64,000 bases of DNA, from the NCBI RefSeq assembly GCF_000759535.1, contig NZ_CP009455.1, forward strand, positions 372,001 to 436,000, written 5' to 3'. This stretch comes from Pseudomonas cremoricolorata (lineage in GTDB: Bacteria > Pseudomonadota > Gammaproteobacteria > Pseudomonadales > Pseudomonadaceae). This document shows, in pieces, positions 1 to 10,204 of the stretch (its first letter is position 1; each line of letters begins with the position of its first letter). A program made the position numbers and the translations under genes. The notes beneath the pieces are model-generated. The model did not search any database, had not been told where the DNA came from, and saw only the letters and a program-made list of their open reading frames with translations.

Positions 1-251
1 TCGCCAATCTGCAGGTCACGCAGGCTGAGCACCGGCACCAGCCGACTCCAGCGACCTTGCAAGGCGCCGATGTGCACTGGCTGACCGACCGCGTCGGCAA
101 GCTTGGCTTCGACCTCGGCGCGATACTCGCCCACCAGCGGCACGAGCGCACGGCCCAGGCTGACGTAAAGCGCCAGCAGTACGATCAGCAGTGCACAGAT
201 GCCCAGTCCCCAACGGGTCAAGGCACCGGGAACGCGACTCAGACGCCCCAT
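1..251 (-). CDS. yhdP: YhdP-family AsmA-like envelope protein, N-terminal part (runs off the left edge)
   Basis: This is the first 83 codons of a gene that continues beyond position 1. The N terminus has a short basic head and one strongly hydrophobic segment at about residues 10-32, followed by a soluble region with the motif IGALQGRWS. That is the layout of the very large AsmA-like protein YhdP, which is anchored in the inner membrane and is thought to help move phospholipid to the outer membrane. It lies directly downstream of rng on the same strand, the usual Pseudomonas order. Two in-frame ATGs are possible, at 251 and 257. The GGGAGG ahead of them sits 9 nt from the first but only 3 nt from the second, so I chose 251. 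The family is assigned from the N terminus and context only. Confidence 0.75.
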   Translation of the reverse strand, partial: MGRLSRVPGALTRWGLGICALLIVLLALYVSLGRALVPLVGEYRAEVEAKLADAVGQPVHIGALQGRWSRLVPVLSLRDLQIG

Positions 252-330
252 GGCCATGGCCCTCCCAGTGGTGCCTCGATAATCGTCTCCGGCAGGGTGC
301 GCGCCTGCCGGCCTGCGGCGTCAGCGCCGC

Positions 331-1788
331 TCAGAGCAGCACCACGTCGTACTGCTCCTGCGAATACATGGACTCGACCTGGAAGCGGATGGTTCGACCG
401 ATGAAGGTTTCCAGCTCGGCGACGTTGCCCGACTCTTCGTCGAGCAGGCGATCGACCACTTTCTGATTGGCCAGCACCCGATACCCCTCGGCCTGGTAGG
501 CACGGGCGACGCGCAGGATTTCCCGGAAGATTTCATAGCAGGTGGTTTCCGGGGTCTTGATCCGCCCGCGGCCCTGACAGGCGCTGCACGGCTCGCAGAG
601 CACCTGCTCGAGGCTTTCCCGGGTGCGCTTGCGGGTCATCTGCACCAGGCCCAGCTCGGTGATGCCGATGATGTTGGTCTTGGCATGGTCGCGTTCGAGC
701 TGCTTTTCCAGGGTGCGCAGTACCTGGCGCTGATGCTCTTCGTCTTCCATGTCGATGAAGTCGATAATGATGATGCCACCTAGGTTGCGCAGACGCAGTT
801 GCCGGGCGATGGAGGTGGCGGCCTCGAGGTTGGTCTTGAAGATGGTTTCCTCAAGGTTGCGATGGCCGACGAAAGCGCCGGTGTTGACGTCGATGGTGGT
901 CATCGCCTCGGCAGGGTCGACCACCAGGTAGCCACCGGACTTGAGCGGGACCTTGCGCTCCAGGGCGCGCTGGATTTCATCTTCGACCCCATACAAGTCG
1001 AAGATGGGCCGCTCGCCGGGATAATGCTCCAGGCGGCTGGCGATTTCCGGCATCAGCTCGCTGACGAACTGCATGGTTTTCTGGAATGTTTCCCGCGAGT
1101 CGATGCGAATTTTCTCGATCTTGCCGTGGACCAAATCGCGCAAGGTGCGCAATGCCAGGCCGAGGTCTTCGTAGATCACCGTGGGCGCGCCGCAGGTCTT
1201 CATCTGGCTGCCGATCTGCTCCCACAGGCGCCGCAGGTAGCGGATGTCCTGCAGGATGTCCTCGGCACGGGCGCCTTCAGCCGCCGTGCGCAGGATGAAG
1301 CCGCCGGCATCCTTCATTTCTTCCTTGGCCATGCAGTCGCTGACCACCTGCTTGAGGCGATCACGCTCGGCTTCGTCTTCGATCTTCAGGGATATGCCGA
1401 CATGACTGCTGCGTGGCATGTACACCAGGTAGCGCGAGGGAATCGACAGTTGCGTGGTCAGCCGCGCGCCCTTGGTGCCGATCGGGTCTTTGGTCACCTG
1501 CACGACCAGGCCCTGGCCTTCATGCACCAGCGCACTGATGGTCTCGACTGCCGAGCCTTCGCGCTGGGAGATTTCCGAGGCATGGATGAACGCTGCGCGC
1601 TCCAGACCGATGTCGACGAACGCAGCCTGCATACCCGGCAGCACACGCACGACCTTGCCCTTGTAGATGTTGCCGACGATGCCACGGCGCAACGTGCGCT
1701 CGACGTGGACCTCTTGCAGTACCCCGTTTTCGACCACTGCCACGCGTGATTCCATCGGCGTGATGTTAATCAGAATCTCTTCGCTCAT
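331..1788 (-). CDS. rng: Ribonuclease G
   Basis: A 485-residue endoribonuclease of the RNase E/G family, acting on the 5' end of 16S rRNA and on some mRNAs in the cytoplasm. An S1 RNA-binding domain covers about residues 38-120. The two catalytic magnesium-binding aspartates are visible as TTIDVNTG (D300) and IIDFIDM (D343). The zinc-link cysteines appear in CEPCSACQGRG (C401 and C404). The protein ends shortly after the small domain, with no long RNase E tail, which identifies it as RNase G. It follows maf on the same strand with a 54-nt gap and precedes yhdP, and is probably cotranscribed with the mre-maf cluster. Confidence 0.96.
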   Translation of the reverse strand: MSEEILINITPMESRVAVVENGVLQEVHVERTLRRGIVGNIYKGKVVRVLPGMQAAFVDIGLERAAFIHASEISQREGSAVETISALVHEGQGLVVQVTKDPIGTKGARLTTQLSIPSRYLVYMPRSSHVGISLKIEDEAERDRLKQVVSDCMAKEEMKDAGGFILRTAAEGARAEDILQDIRYLRRLWEQIGSQMKTCGAPTVIYEDLGLALRTLRDLVHGKIEKIRIDSRETFQKTMQFVSELMPEIASRLEHYPGERPIFDLYGVEDEIQRALERKVPLKSGGYLVVDPAEAMTTIDVNTGAFVGHRNLEETIFKTNLEAATSIARQLRLRNLGGIIIIDFIDMEDEEHQRQVLRTLEKQLERDHAKTNIIGITELGLVQMTRKRTRESLEQVLCEPCSACQGRGRIKTPETTCYEIFREILRVARAYQAEGYRVLANQKVVDRLLDEESGNVAELETFIGRTIRFQVESMYSQEQYDVVLL

Positions 1789-1842
1789 GGCAGCTTCTCG
1801 TCAAAGTATGGGGTTAATGATGGATGGCGAACTGCCGCCTTG

Positions 1843-2451
1843 CTAGTACGACTTCACCTCATCAACCACTGATACCTCGCTCCAGCAGTCGATGCCAAAG
1901 CGCGCCAGCAGCTCGACGGTTTCCAGCAAAGGCAGACCGACCACGGCCGAATAGCTGCCCACCAGACCACTGACGAACACCGCACCCAAGCCCTGGATGG
2001 CATAGCCCGCCGCCTTGTCGGCAGGTTCGCCGCTACGCCAGTAGCGCTGTATTTCGGCCAGGCTGATGACGCGGAAGGTGACCTCACTACTCACGCACAG
2101 GCTGATACTGCGCGTCGCATCGCTGACCGCGACGGCAGTGAGCACCTGGTGGCTACGTCCGCTCAAGGCGAGCAGCATGGCCTGGGCATGCTCGGCGCTT
2201 TGCGGCTTGCCAAGAATGTGTCCGTCGAGCACCACGGCGGTATCGGCACCCAGCACCACTGCCTCGGCAGGTGCTAGGGCGCGCCCGGCGGCGGCCTTGG
2301 CCCGCGCCAGGCGCTCGACATAGGCGCTCGCGGCTTCATTGGCCAGTGGGGTTTCGTCGATGGGGGCACTGATGGGGGTGAAGGCGATGCCCACCTGGGT
2401 CAGCAGTTCACGGCGGCGTGGCGAGCCTGAGGCCAGGTACAGCGAGGGCAT
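1843..2451 (-). CDS. maf: Maf-family nucleotide pyrophosphatase
   Basis: A 202-residue Maf/YhdE-type nucleoside triphosphate pyrophosphatase. The family hydrolyses dTTP, UTP or modified nucleotides to monophosphates and is linked to septum formation. The diagnostic start [12 protein letters not shown], the SAPIDE motif and the VLGADTAV motif are all present. The open frame extends nine codons further upstream. I chose the ATG at 2451 because it directly precedes the conserved [10 protein letters not shown] and has AAGGA about 9 nt ahead. It lies between mreD and rng in the same transcription direction. Confidence 0.93.
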   Translation of the reverse strand: MPSLYLASGSPRRRELLTQVGIAFTPISAPIDETPLANEAASAYVERLARAKAAAGRALAPAEAVVLGADTAVVLDGHILGKPQSAEHAQAMLLALSGRSHQVLTAVAVSDATRSISLCVSSEVTFRVISLAEIQRYWRSGEPADKAAGYAIQGLGAVFVSGLVGSYSAVVGLPLLETVELLARFGIDCWSEVSVVDEVKSY

Positions 2452-2481
2452 GGGACGTATCCTTGTCGATGGGGGCAACCG

Positions 2482-2970
2482 TTAGTTGATACGCAGACGC
2501 CGACGCACATCGCGCAAGGCAAAGCTCAGCCAGGGCCAGAGCACCGCACTGACCACCGCCGACCACACCAGTGCCAGGGTCGGCAGACGGTTGCCGGTCA
2601 GCGCGCTGAGCCACAACTGCACCAGCTGGGCGATGCCGAAGATGACCAGAATGACCAGGCTTTGCTGCCACATGGGGAAGTTGCGCATGCGCTGCTGCAG
2701 GGTCAGCACGAGGAAGGTGATCAGCGTCAGCACCAACGCGTTCTGCCCGAGCAGGGTGCCGTACAGCACGTCTTCGGCCAGTCCCAGCACGAAGCCGGTG
2801 GTCATGCCTACGCGGTTTGGCACGGCCAGGGCCCAGAAGGCCACCAGCATGGCCAGCCACATCGGGCGGAACACCTCCATGAACTGCGGCATGGGCGACA
2901 CGCTGAGCAAGAGGCCCAGGGCGAAGGTCAGCCAGATCACCCAGCCATGGTTGCTACGGGTACTGGGCAT
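2482..2970 (-). CDS. mreD: Rod shape-determining protein MreD
   Basis: A 162-residue polytopic inner-membrane protein of the elongasome that works with MreC and MreB in lateral wall synthesis. About five hydrophobic segments cover nearly the whole chain, and the motif GMTTGFVLGLAEDVLYGTLLG is a family hallmark. Two consecutive ATG codons occur at 2973 and 2970. The GGAGG ribosome site is only 2 nt from the first and 5 nt from the second, so the second is preferred. The mreC stop codon overlaps this start region, which implies translational coupling. Confidence 0.93.
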   Translation of the reverse strand: MPSTRSNHGWVIWLTFALGLLLSVSPMPQFMEVFRPMWLAMLVAFWALAVPNRVGMTTGFVLGLAEDVLYGTLLGQNALVLTLITFLVLTLQQRMRNFPMWQQSLVILVIFGIAQLVQLWLSALTGNRLPTLALVWSAVVSAVLWPWLSFALRDVRRRLRIN

Positions 2971-4025
2971 CATGGCCTCCGCGGTTGTTCCGGCGTCGCT
3001 GCCGGTTGCGCCGGGGTCGCCGAAGGCTGCGCCGGGGCCGACGACGATGGCGCGGCGTTGGTGGGTGCCGAGGGCGTGCCTTGATCGTTCGCTGGTGCCG
3101 CCGGGGTCGTCGCGTTGGCAGGCGCTGCGGGCGCTGCGCTGGTGCCCTTGCGGTCGGCCTCTTCCTGGGCCATGGCCGCCTCGGTGGCGCGTTGTTCGGG
3201 GGTGCGGCTGTCGGTGAACACCAGCAGCATGTAGCGGCTGCGGTTGAGGGCGGCGGTGGGGATGGCGCGGACGATGGCGAAAGGTTGCCCGCTGTCGTGA
3301 ATCACCTGGTTGACCGTTGCCACCGGGTAGCCTGCGGGGAAGCGTTCGCCCATGCCCGAGCTGACCAGCAGGTCGCCTTCCTTGACGTCGGCGGTGTCGG
3401 CCACATGGCGCAACTCCAGGCGCTCGGGGTTACCCGTGCCGCTGGCGATGGCGCGCAGGCCGTTGCGGTTGATCTGCACCGGAATGCTGTGGGTGGAGTC
3501 GGTCAGCAGCAACACCCGCGAGGTGTAGGGCATCAGCTCGACCACCTGGCCCATCAGGCCGCGGGCATCGAGCACCGGCTGGCCGAGGAACACACCGTCA
3601 CGCTCGCCCTTGTTGATGAGGATGCGATGGGTGAACGGATTGGGATCGACGCCGATCAGTTCGGCGACTTCGACCTTCTCGTTGACCAGTGCCGAGGAGT
3701 TGAGCAGTTCGCGCAGGCGCACGTTCTGCTCGGTGAGGGCGGCCAACTTTTGCAGCCGGCCCTGCAACAGCAGCGCCTCGGTCTTGAGTTTCTCGTTCTC
3801 GGCGATCAGCTCGGTACGGCTGCCGAACTGCCCCGCCACACCCTGCCAGAGCCGCTGCGGCAGGTCGGTGATCCAGTACGACTCCATCAACACCAGGCCC
3901 ATCTGGCTGCGCACCGGCTTGAGCACGGCGAAGCGCGCATCGACCACCATCAAGGCGACCGAGAGCACGACCAGAACCAACAGGTGGATGCCCAGCGAGG
4001 GGCCTTTGGAGAAAAGCGGTTTAAT
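2970..4025 (-). CDS. mreC: Rod shape-determining protein MreC (apparent ATT start)
   Basis: MreC is the bitopic periplasmic scaffold of the elongasome. The protein has one membrane segment at about residues 15-35, a coiled coil (TELIAENEKLKTEALLLQG) at about 75-115, the two beta-barrel MreC domains, and a low-complexity Ala/Pro/Thr tail of about 70 residues. No ATG, GTG or TTG lies between the upstream in-frame stop and a TTG at 3980, and starting at that TTG would cut into the membrane helix. Reading back from there gives KPLFSKGPSLGIHLL, preceded by ATT at 4025 with GAGGAA 6 nt upstream. I recall this N terminus from Pseudomonas MreC proteins, so I place the start at ATT (351 residues). Confidence 0.88.
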   Translation of the reverse strand: MKPLFSKGPSLGIHLLVLVVLSVALMVVDARFAVLKPVRSQMGLVLMESYWITDLPQRLWQGVAGQFGSRTELIAENEKLKTEALLLQGRLQKLAALTEQNVRLRELLNSSALVNEKVEVAELIGVDPNPFTHRILINKGERDGVFLGQPVLDARGLMGQVVELMPYTSRVLLLTDSTHSIPVQINRNGLRAIASGTGNPERLELRHVADTADVKEGDLLVSSGMGERFPAGYPVATVNQVIHDSGQPFAIVRAIPTAALNRSRYMLLVFTDSRTPEQRATEAAMAQEEADRKGTSAAPAAPANATTPAAPANDQGTPSAPTNAAPSSSAPAQPSATPAQPAATPEQPRRP

Positions 4026-4130
4026 GGGCCGTTCCTCGTGGACGACTCAGGAGGTCATTGGACATGGGACAACGCACCAGCCTGGTTGCGGGTTGACGGA
4101 AGCGGCGCAGATCGGCGCCAGCCGACGCAT

Positions 4131-4157
4131 ACAGGTAGCACTGCCCGTGCTACCTGT
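4131..4157. other. Perfect hairpin between mreB and mreC
   Basis: A perfect 10-bp inverted repeat, ACAGGTAGCA with TGCTACCTGT, separated by 7 nt (4131-4140 and 4148-4157). It lies in the 174-nt gap between the mreB stop and the mreC start. On the transcribed (minus) strand no U-run follows it, so it is not a standard intrinsic terminator. It may slow decay of, or partially terminate, the abundant mreB part of the operon mRNA. That role is inferred. Confidence 0.6.
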
Positions 4158-4199
4158 AAACCGGAGGGAAACGTTCCGGGTAGACAGCGACGGTGTCGG

Positions 4200-5396
<1,197 letters not shown>

Positions 5397-5442
5397 TCAT
5401 GGCACAATTGTTCCTTTTTGTTTCATAGTCCTGGAGAACCCC

Positions 5443-5730
5443 ATGGCGCTTCAACGTTGCGACGTGGAAAAGATCGCTCATCTGGCCCGCCTGGGCCTGA
5501 ATGAAGCCGAGCTGCCCCACATCACCGATGCCCTGAACAGCATTCTCGGCCTCGTCGACCAGATGCAAGCGGTCGACACCGACGGTATCGAGCCACTCGC
5601 CCACCCCCTGGAAGCCAGCCAGCGCCTGCGCGCCGACCAGGTCACCGAACGCAACCAGCGCGACGCCTACCAGGCCATCGCCCCTGCGACCGAAAACGGT
5701 CTGTATCTGGTTCCGAAAGTCATCGAGTAA
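5443..5730 (+). CDS. gatC: Asp-tRNA(Asn)/Glu-tRNA(Gln) amidotransferase subunit C
   Basis: A 95-residue stabilising subunit of the GatCAB amidotransferase, which converts Glu-tRNA(Gln) and/or Asp-tRNA(Asn) to the amidated forms in the cytoplasm. The family pattern is clear: an N-terminal helix [12 protein letters not shown], then [22 protein letters not shown] and a basic C terminus. It starts at an ATG after a CTGGAG ribosome site and is followed 15 nt later by gatA. The 205-nt divergent gap to mreB contains a short palindrome, CTTTGAC-c-GTCAAAG, at 5369-5383. Confidence 0.95.
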   Translation: MALQRCDVEKIAHLARLGLNEAELPHITDALNSILGLVDQMQAVDTDGIEPLAHPLEASQRLRADQVTERNQRDAYQAIAPATENGLYLVPKVIE

Positions 5731-5745
5731 GGGATAGAGCCTGCC

Positions 5746-7197
5746 ATGCATCAATTGACCCTGGCCGAGATCGCTCGCGGACTCGCCGACAAGTCGTTTT
5801 CCGCCGAAGAACTGACCACCACCCTGCTGGCGCGGATCAAGTCCCTCGACCCGCAGCTCAACAGCTTCATCACCGTTACCGAAGACCTTGCGATGCAGCA
5901 GGCGCGGGCCGCCGACGCACGCCGCGCAGCCGGCGAGAGCGGCGCCCTGCTCGGCGCGCCGATCGCCCACAAGGACCTGTTCTGCACACAGGGCGTGCGC
6001 ACCAGCTGCGCGTCGAAGATGCTCGACAACTTCACCGCGCCCTACGACGCCACCGTGGTCGCCAAGCTGGCCGCAGCCGGCATGGTCACCCTCGGCAAGA
6101 CCAACATGGACGAGTTCGCCATGGGCTCGGCCAACGAGTCGAGCCACTACGGCGCGGTGAAGAACCCGTGGAATCTCGAGCACGTCCCTGGCGGCTCGTC
6201 GGGTGGCTCGGCGGCGGCTGTCGCTGCACGCCTGACCCCGGTTGCCACCGGCACCGACACCGGTGGCTCGATTCGCCAGCCGGCCGCGCTGACCAGCCTC
6301 ACCGGGCTCAAGCCGACCTATGGCCGGGTCTCGCGCTGGGGCATGATCGCCTACGCCTCGAGCCTCGATCAGGGCGGCCCGATGGCCCGCAGCGCCGAAG
6401 ACTGCGCCTTGCTACTGCAAGGTATGGCCGGCTTCGATGCCAACGACTCCACCTCCATCGACGAACCGGTGCCTGACTACAGCGCCAGCCTCGAGGCGTC
6501 GCTGCAGGGTCTGCGCATCGGCATTCCCAAGGAATACTTCGGCGCCGGCCTCGACCCGCGCATCGCCGAACAGGTCCAGGCCAGCATCCAGGAACTGCAA
6601 AAGCTCGGCGCGGTGATCAAGGAAATCAGCCTGCCGAACATGCAGCATGCCATCGCCGCGTACTACGTGATCGCCCCGGCCGAGGCCTCCTCGAACCTGT
6701 CGCGCTTCGACGGCGTGCGCTTCGGCTACCGCTGCGACAACCCCAAGGACCTCACCGACCTGTACAAGCGTTCGCGTGGCGAAGGCTTCGGCGTCGAGGT
6801 GCAGCGGCGCATCATGGTCGGCGCCTATGCGCTGTCGGCCGGCTACTACGATGCCTACTACCTCAAGGCGCAGAAGATCCGTCGGCTGATCAAGAACGAC
6901 TTCATGGCGGCCTTCGAAGACGTCGACCTGATTCTCGGCCCGACCACGCCGAACCTGGCCTGGAAGCTCGGCGCCAAGGGCAACGACCCGGTCGCCGCCT
7001 ACCTGGAAGACGTCTACACCATCACCGCCAACCTGGCGGGCCTGCCGGGCCTGTCGATGCCGGCCGGGTTCGTCGATGGCCTGCCGGTGGGCGTGCAACT
7101 GCTGGCGCCGTACTTCCAGGAAGCGCGCCTGCTCAACGTCGCCCACCGCTACCAGCAAGTGACCGACTGGCACACCCGTGCCCCCAACGGCTTCTGA
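5746..7197 (+). CDS. gatA: Asp-tRNA(Asn)/Glu-tRNA(Gln) amidotransferase subunit A
   Basis: The 483-residue amidase subunit, which releases ammonia from glutamine for transfer to the mischarged tRNA. The amidase-signature catalytic triad is intact: K76 in IAHKDLF, S151 in [14 protein letters not shown], and S175 in [12 protein letters not shown]. The length is normal. It is cotranscribed with gatC (15-nt gap) and gatB (11-nt gap), so the three subunits of the complex are encoded in assembly order. Confidence 0.97.
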   Translation: MHQLTLAEIARGLADKSFSAEELTTTLLARIKSLDPQLNSFITVTEDLAMQQARAADARRAAGESGALLGAPIAHKDLFCTQGVRTSCASKMLDNFTAPYDATVVAKLAAAGMVTLGKTNMDEFAMGSANESSHYGAVKNPWNLEHVPGGSSGGSAAAVAARLTPVATGTDTGGSIRQPAALTSLTGLKPTYGRVSRWGMIAYASSLDQGGPMARSAEDCALLLQGMAGFDANDSTSIDEPVPDYSASLEASLQGLRIGIPKEYFGAGLDPRIAEQVQASIQELQKLGAVIKEISLPNMQHAIAAYYVIAPAEASSNLSRFDGVRFGYRCDNPKDLTDLYKRSRGEGFGVEVQRRIMVGAYALSAGYYDAYYLKAQKIRRLIKNDFMAAFEDVDLILGPTTPNLAWKLGAKGNDPVAAYLEDVYTITANLAGLPGLSMPAGFVDGLPVGVQLLAPYFQEARLLNVAHRYQQVTDWHTRAPNGF

Positions 7198-7208
7198 GGA
7201 ATTCACAC

Positions 7209-8654
7209 ATGCAATGGGAAGTTGTGATCGGGCTGGAGATTCATACCCAGCTCGCCACCCAGTCGAAGATTTTCTCCGGCAGCGCCACCACCTTCGGCTC
7301 CGAGCCGAACACCCAGGCCAGCCTGGTCGACCTGGGCATGCCCGGCGTGCTGCCGGTGCTCAACCAGGAAGCGGTACGCATGGCCTGCATGTTCGGCCTG
7401 GCGATCGACGCCGAGATCGGGCCGCGCAACGTCTTCGCGCGCAAGAACTACTTCTACCCCGACCTGCCCAAGGGCTACCAGATCAGCCAGATGGACCTGC
7501 CGATCGTCGGCAAGGGTCACCTGGACATCGCCCTGGAAGACGGCACCCTCAAGCGCATCGGCGTGACCCGCGCGCACCTTGAAGAAGACGCCGGCAAAAG
7601 CCTGCACGAAGACTTCAACGGCGCCACCGGCATCGACCTCAACCGCGCCGGCACGCCGCTGCTGGAGATTGTCTCGGAACCGGATATGCGCAGCGCCAAG
7701 GAGGCCGTGGCCTACGTCAAGGCCATCCATGCCCTGGTGCGCTACCTGGGCATCTGCGACGGCAACATGGCCGAAGGCTCTCTGCGCTGCGACTGCAACG
7801 TGTCGATCCGGCCCAAGGGCCAGAGCGAATTCGGCACCCGCTGCGAGATCAAGAACGTCAACTCGTTCCGCTTCATCGAACGCGCCATCAACAGCGAAAT
7901 TCAGCGCCAGATCGAACTGATCGAAGATGGCGGCAAGGTCATCCAGGAAACCCGCCTGTACGACCCGAACAAGGACGAAACCCGCTCGATGCGCAGCAAG
8001 GAGGAAGCCAACGACTACCGTTACTTCCCCGATCCCGACCTGCTGCCAGTGGTCATCGAACCGGCACTGCTCGACAGCATCCGCGCCGCCCTGCCGGAAT
8101 TGCCGACGCAGAAGGTCGAGCGCTTCCAGCAGCAGTACGGCCTGTCGGCCTACGACGCCAACGTGCTGGCCGCCAGCCGCGAACAGGCCGATTACTTCGA
8201 GCAGGTGGTGAAGATCGGCGGCGATGCCAAACTGGCCGCCAACTGGGTGATGGTCGAGCTGGGCAGTCTGCTCAACAAGCTGGGCGTGGAGATCGATCAG
8301 GCACCGGTCAGCGCCGAGCAGCTCGGCGGCATGCTGCTGCGCATCCGTGACAACACCATCAGCGGCAAGATCGCCAAGACCGTGTTCGAAGCCATGGCCG
8401 CCGGCGAAGGCGACGCCGATGCGATCATCGACTGCAAGGGCCTCAAGCAGGTCACCGACAGCGGCGCCATCGAGTCGATGCTCGACGAAATGCTGGCGGC
8501 CAATGCCGAGCAGGTCGAGCAGTACCGCGCCGCCGATGAGGCCAAGCGCGGCAAGATGTTCGGCTTCTTCGTCGGCCAGGCGATGAAAGCCTCCAAGGGC
8601 AAGGCGAACCCGGCACAGGTGAACCAGTTGCTCAAGGCCAAACTCGAAGGCTGA
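7209..8654 (+). CDS. gatB: Asp-tRNA(Asn)/Glu-tRNA(Gln) amidotransferase subunit B
   Basis: The 481-residue kinase and tRNA-binding subunit of GatCAB. It phosphorylates the tRNA-linked acid with ATP and transfers ammonia to it. It opens with [22 protein letters not shown], typical of GatB. The central motifs [21 protein letters not shown] and [10 protein letters not shown] are present, and the C-terminal YqeY-type helical domain ends in [15 protein letters not shown]. The start ATG follows GAGGAATTCACAC. It completes the gatCAB operon. Confidence 0.97.
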   Translation: MQWEVVIGLEIHTQLATQSKIFSGSATTFGSEPNTQASLVDLGMPGVLPVLNQEAVRMACMFGLAIDAEIGPRNVFARKNYFYPDLPKGYQISQMDLPIVGKGHLDIALEDGTLKRIGVTRAHLEEDAGKSLHEDFNGATGIDLNRAGTPLLEIVSEPDMRSAKEAVAYVKAIHALVRYLGICDGNMAEGSLRCDCNVSIRPKGQSEFGTRCEIKNVNSFRFIERAINSEIQRQIELIEDGGKVIQETRLYDPNKDETRSMRSKEEANDYRYFPDPDLLPVVIEPALLDSIRAALPELPTQKVERFQQQYGLSAYDANVLAASREQADYFEQVVKIGGDAKLAANWVMVELGSLLNKLGVEIDQAPVSAEQLGGMLLRIRDNTISGKIAKTVFEAMAAGEGDADAIIDCKGLKQVTDSGAIESMLDEMLAANAEQVEQYRAADEAKRGKMFGFFVGQAMKASKGKANPAQVNQLLKAKLEG

Positions 8655-8665
8655 GTTTCGGCTTC

Positions 8666-8692
8666 GCCCGAGCGGCGGCTCGCCGCTTGGGC
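8666..8692. other. GC-rich hairpin after gatB
   Basis: A 12-bp arm, GCCCGAGCGGCG, pairs with CGCCGCTTGGGC (one G-T wobble) across a 3-nt loop, 11 nt after the gatB stop. No T-run follows in the plus direction, so it could be a weak or Rho-assisted terminator or an mRNA-stability element between gatB and the RlpA-like gene. Confidence 0.5.
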
Positions 8693-8718
8693 AACTCACT
8701 TTCCGCCAAGGAGCCCGC

Positions 8719-9096
8719 ATGCAGTTCAAACGCTCCCTGGGCACCTTCGCCCTGTTTTCCCTGCTCACTGGCTGCGCCAGTGACGCCATCGATCCCCGCG
8801 GCTACGACCAGACCGGCAATGCCTCTTGGTACGGCGCACGCCATCACGGCAAGCGCACCGCCAGTGGCGAGCCCTTCAACCAGAACGCCCTGACCGCCGC
8901 ACACCGCAGCCTGGCTTTCGGCAGCCGCGTGCGCGTCACCAACCTGGCCAACCAGCGCAGTGTGGTGGTGCGCATCAATGACCGCGGCCCGCACAGTCGC
9001 GGGCGGCTGATCGATCTGTCGCGCGCCGCGGCCGGAAAAATCGGCATGCTGCGTAGCGGAACCGCACGGGTGCGGGTACAAGGACTGAGCCAATGA
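8719..9096 (+). CDS. RlpA-like double-psi beta-barrel lipoprotein (short)
   Basis: A 125-residue lipoprotein with lipobox LLTGC (modified Cys19) and a DPBB domain: [19 protein letters not shown], then [30 protein letters not shown]. This is the core of the RlpA septal-ring lytic transglycosylase family. Unlike full RlpA it has no C-terminal SPOR domain, so targeting to denuded septal glycan is not encoded here. It probably acts at or near the outer membrane on peptidoglycan, but catalytic activity is not shown. It sits between gatB and the antiporter gene. Confidence 0.85.
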   Translation: MQFKRSLGTFALFSLLTGCASDAIDPRGYDQTGNASWYGARHHGKRTASGEPFNQNALTAAHRSLAFGSRVRVTNLANQRSVVVRINDRGPHSRGRLIDLSRAAAGKIGMLRSGTARVRVQGLSQ

Positions 9097-9133
9097 CCGT
9101 TCAGGAGTCCTGATCATTTTCGATCTCGCCACT

Positions 9134-10201
9134 TTGCCCACCTTCAGCCTGCTGCAACTGAGCAGCGGGCTGATCCTGCTGGTGATCGGTGCCGAGCTGC
9201 TGGTACGCGCCGCCTTGCGCCTGGCCACTCGACTGCACGTAAGGCCACTGATCATCGGTTTGAGCCTGGTGGCCTTCGGCAGTACCGCGCCACAACTGAC
9301 CGTCAGCCTGCAAGCGGCCTACCAGGGCGCGCCCGATGTGGCCGTGGGTAGCGTGATCGGCAGCAACATCTTCAACCTGCTGGTGGTGCTGGGGCTCACC
9401 GCGCTGATCATCCCGCTGCGGGTGTCGCGGCAACTGGTACGCCTCGATTTACCCCTGATGATCGGCGCCAGCGCGCTGGTCTACCTGCTGGCGAGCAACG
9501 CAGAGCTTGGCCGCATCGAAGGTGCGCTGCTACTGCTCGGCCTGCTGGGGTATCTGCTGATGCTGTGGCACCAGTCACGGCACTACGCCCGCACCTATCA
9601 AGCCCCCCTCATTCACCACGTGGGGCGTGCACGGTTCTGGTCCGGCACGCTGTTGCAGGTGGCGCTGGGTTTCGTGCTGCTGAGCCTGGCCGGGCATCTG
9701 CTGCTGGAAGCTGCGGTGGAAGTGGCGACCGACCTGGGTTTGTCGGAGCGGGTCATCGGCCTGACCGTGGTTGCAGTGTGCACCTCGTTGCCCGAACTGG
9801 CCGCCGCGGTGGTCGCCGCGTTACGCGGCGAACGGGAGATCGCCGTCGGCACGGTGATCGGCAGCAACCTGTTCAATCTGCTGGCGGTGCTGGGCCTGAC
9901 GGCCCTGGTGACGCCGCAGCCGCTGTCGATCTCCCCCAACGCCCTGGCCTTCGACCTGCCGGTGATGCTCGGCGTCGCGGCATTGAGCCTGCCGCTGTTC
10001 TATTCCGGTTATCGCATCACCCGCGCGGAAGGACTGGTGTTGCTGGGCCTGTACCTGGTGTACGGCCTGCACATAGTGGCCTTCACCACCGGCATGCCGC
10101 TGGCCGGGCAGCTCGAGCGGCTGATGCTGTTCTATGTGCTGCCGGCGCTGGCCGGCATTCTGCTGTACACCACCGTGCGTGCCTGGCGGCGCCAGCAATG
10201 A
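9134..10201 (+). CDS. Calcium/sodium (cation/proton) antiporter of the CaCA family
   Basis: About 355 residues with ten or more membrane segments in two inverted halves, as in YrbG and NCX proteins. Each half carries a GSNxFNLL motif (IGSNIFNLLVVLGL and IGSNLFNLLAVLGL). The second alpha repeat has the normal CTSLPELAA. The first has FGSTAPQLTVS, with Gln54 where these exchangers normally have an ion-binding Glu. The first usual start codon is TTG at 9134 and has no good ribosome site. An AGGAG at about 9104 is better placed for an ATT at 9116, which would add six residues. The exchanged ion is inferred from the family. Confidence 0.85.
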   Translation: MPTFSLLQLSSGLILLVIGAELLVRAALRLATRLHVRPLIIGLSLVAFGSTAPQLTVSLQAAYQGAPDVAVGSVIGSNIFNLLVVLGLTALIIPLRVSRQLVRLDLPLMIGASALVYLLASNAELGRIEGALLLLGLLGYLLMLWHQSRHYARTYQAPLIHHVGRARFWSGTLLQVALGFVLLSLAGHLLLEAAVEVATDLGLSERVIGLTVVAVCTSLPELAAAVVAALRGEREIAVGTVIGSNLFNLLAVLGLTALVTPQPLSISPNALAFDLPVMLGVAALSLPLFYSGYRITRAEGLVLLGLYLVYGLHIVAFTTGMPLAGQLERLMLFYVLPALAGILLYTTVRAWRRQQ

Positions 10202-10204
10202 GGC

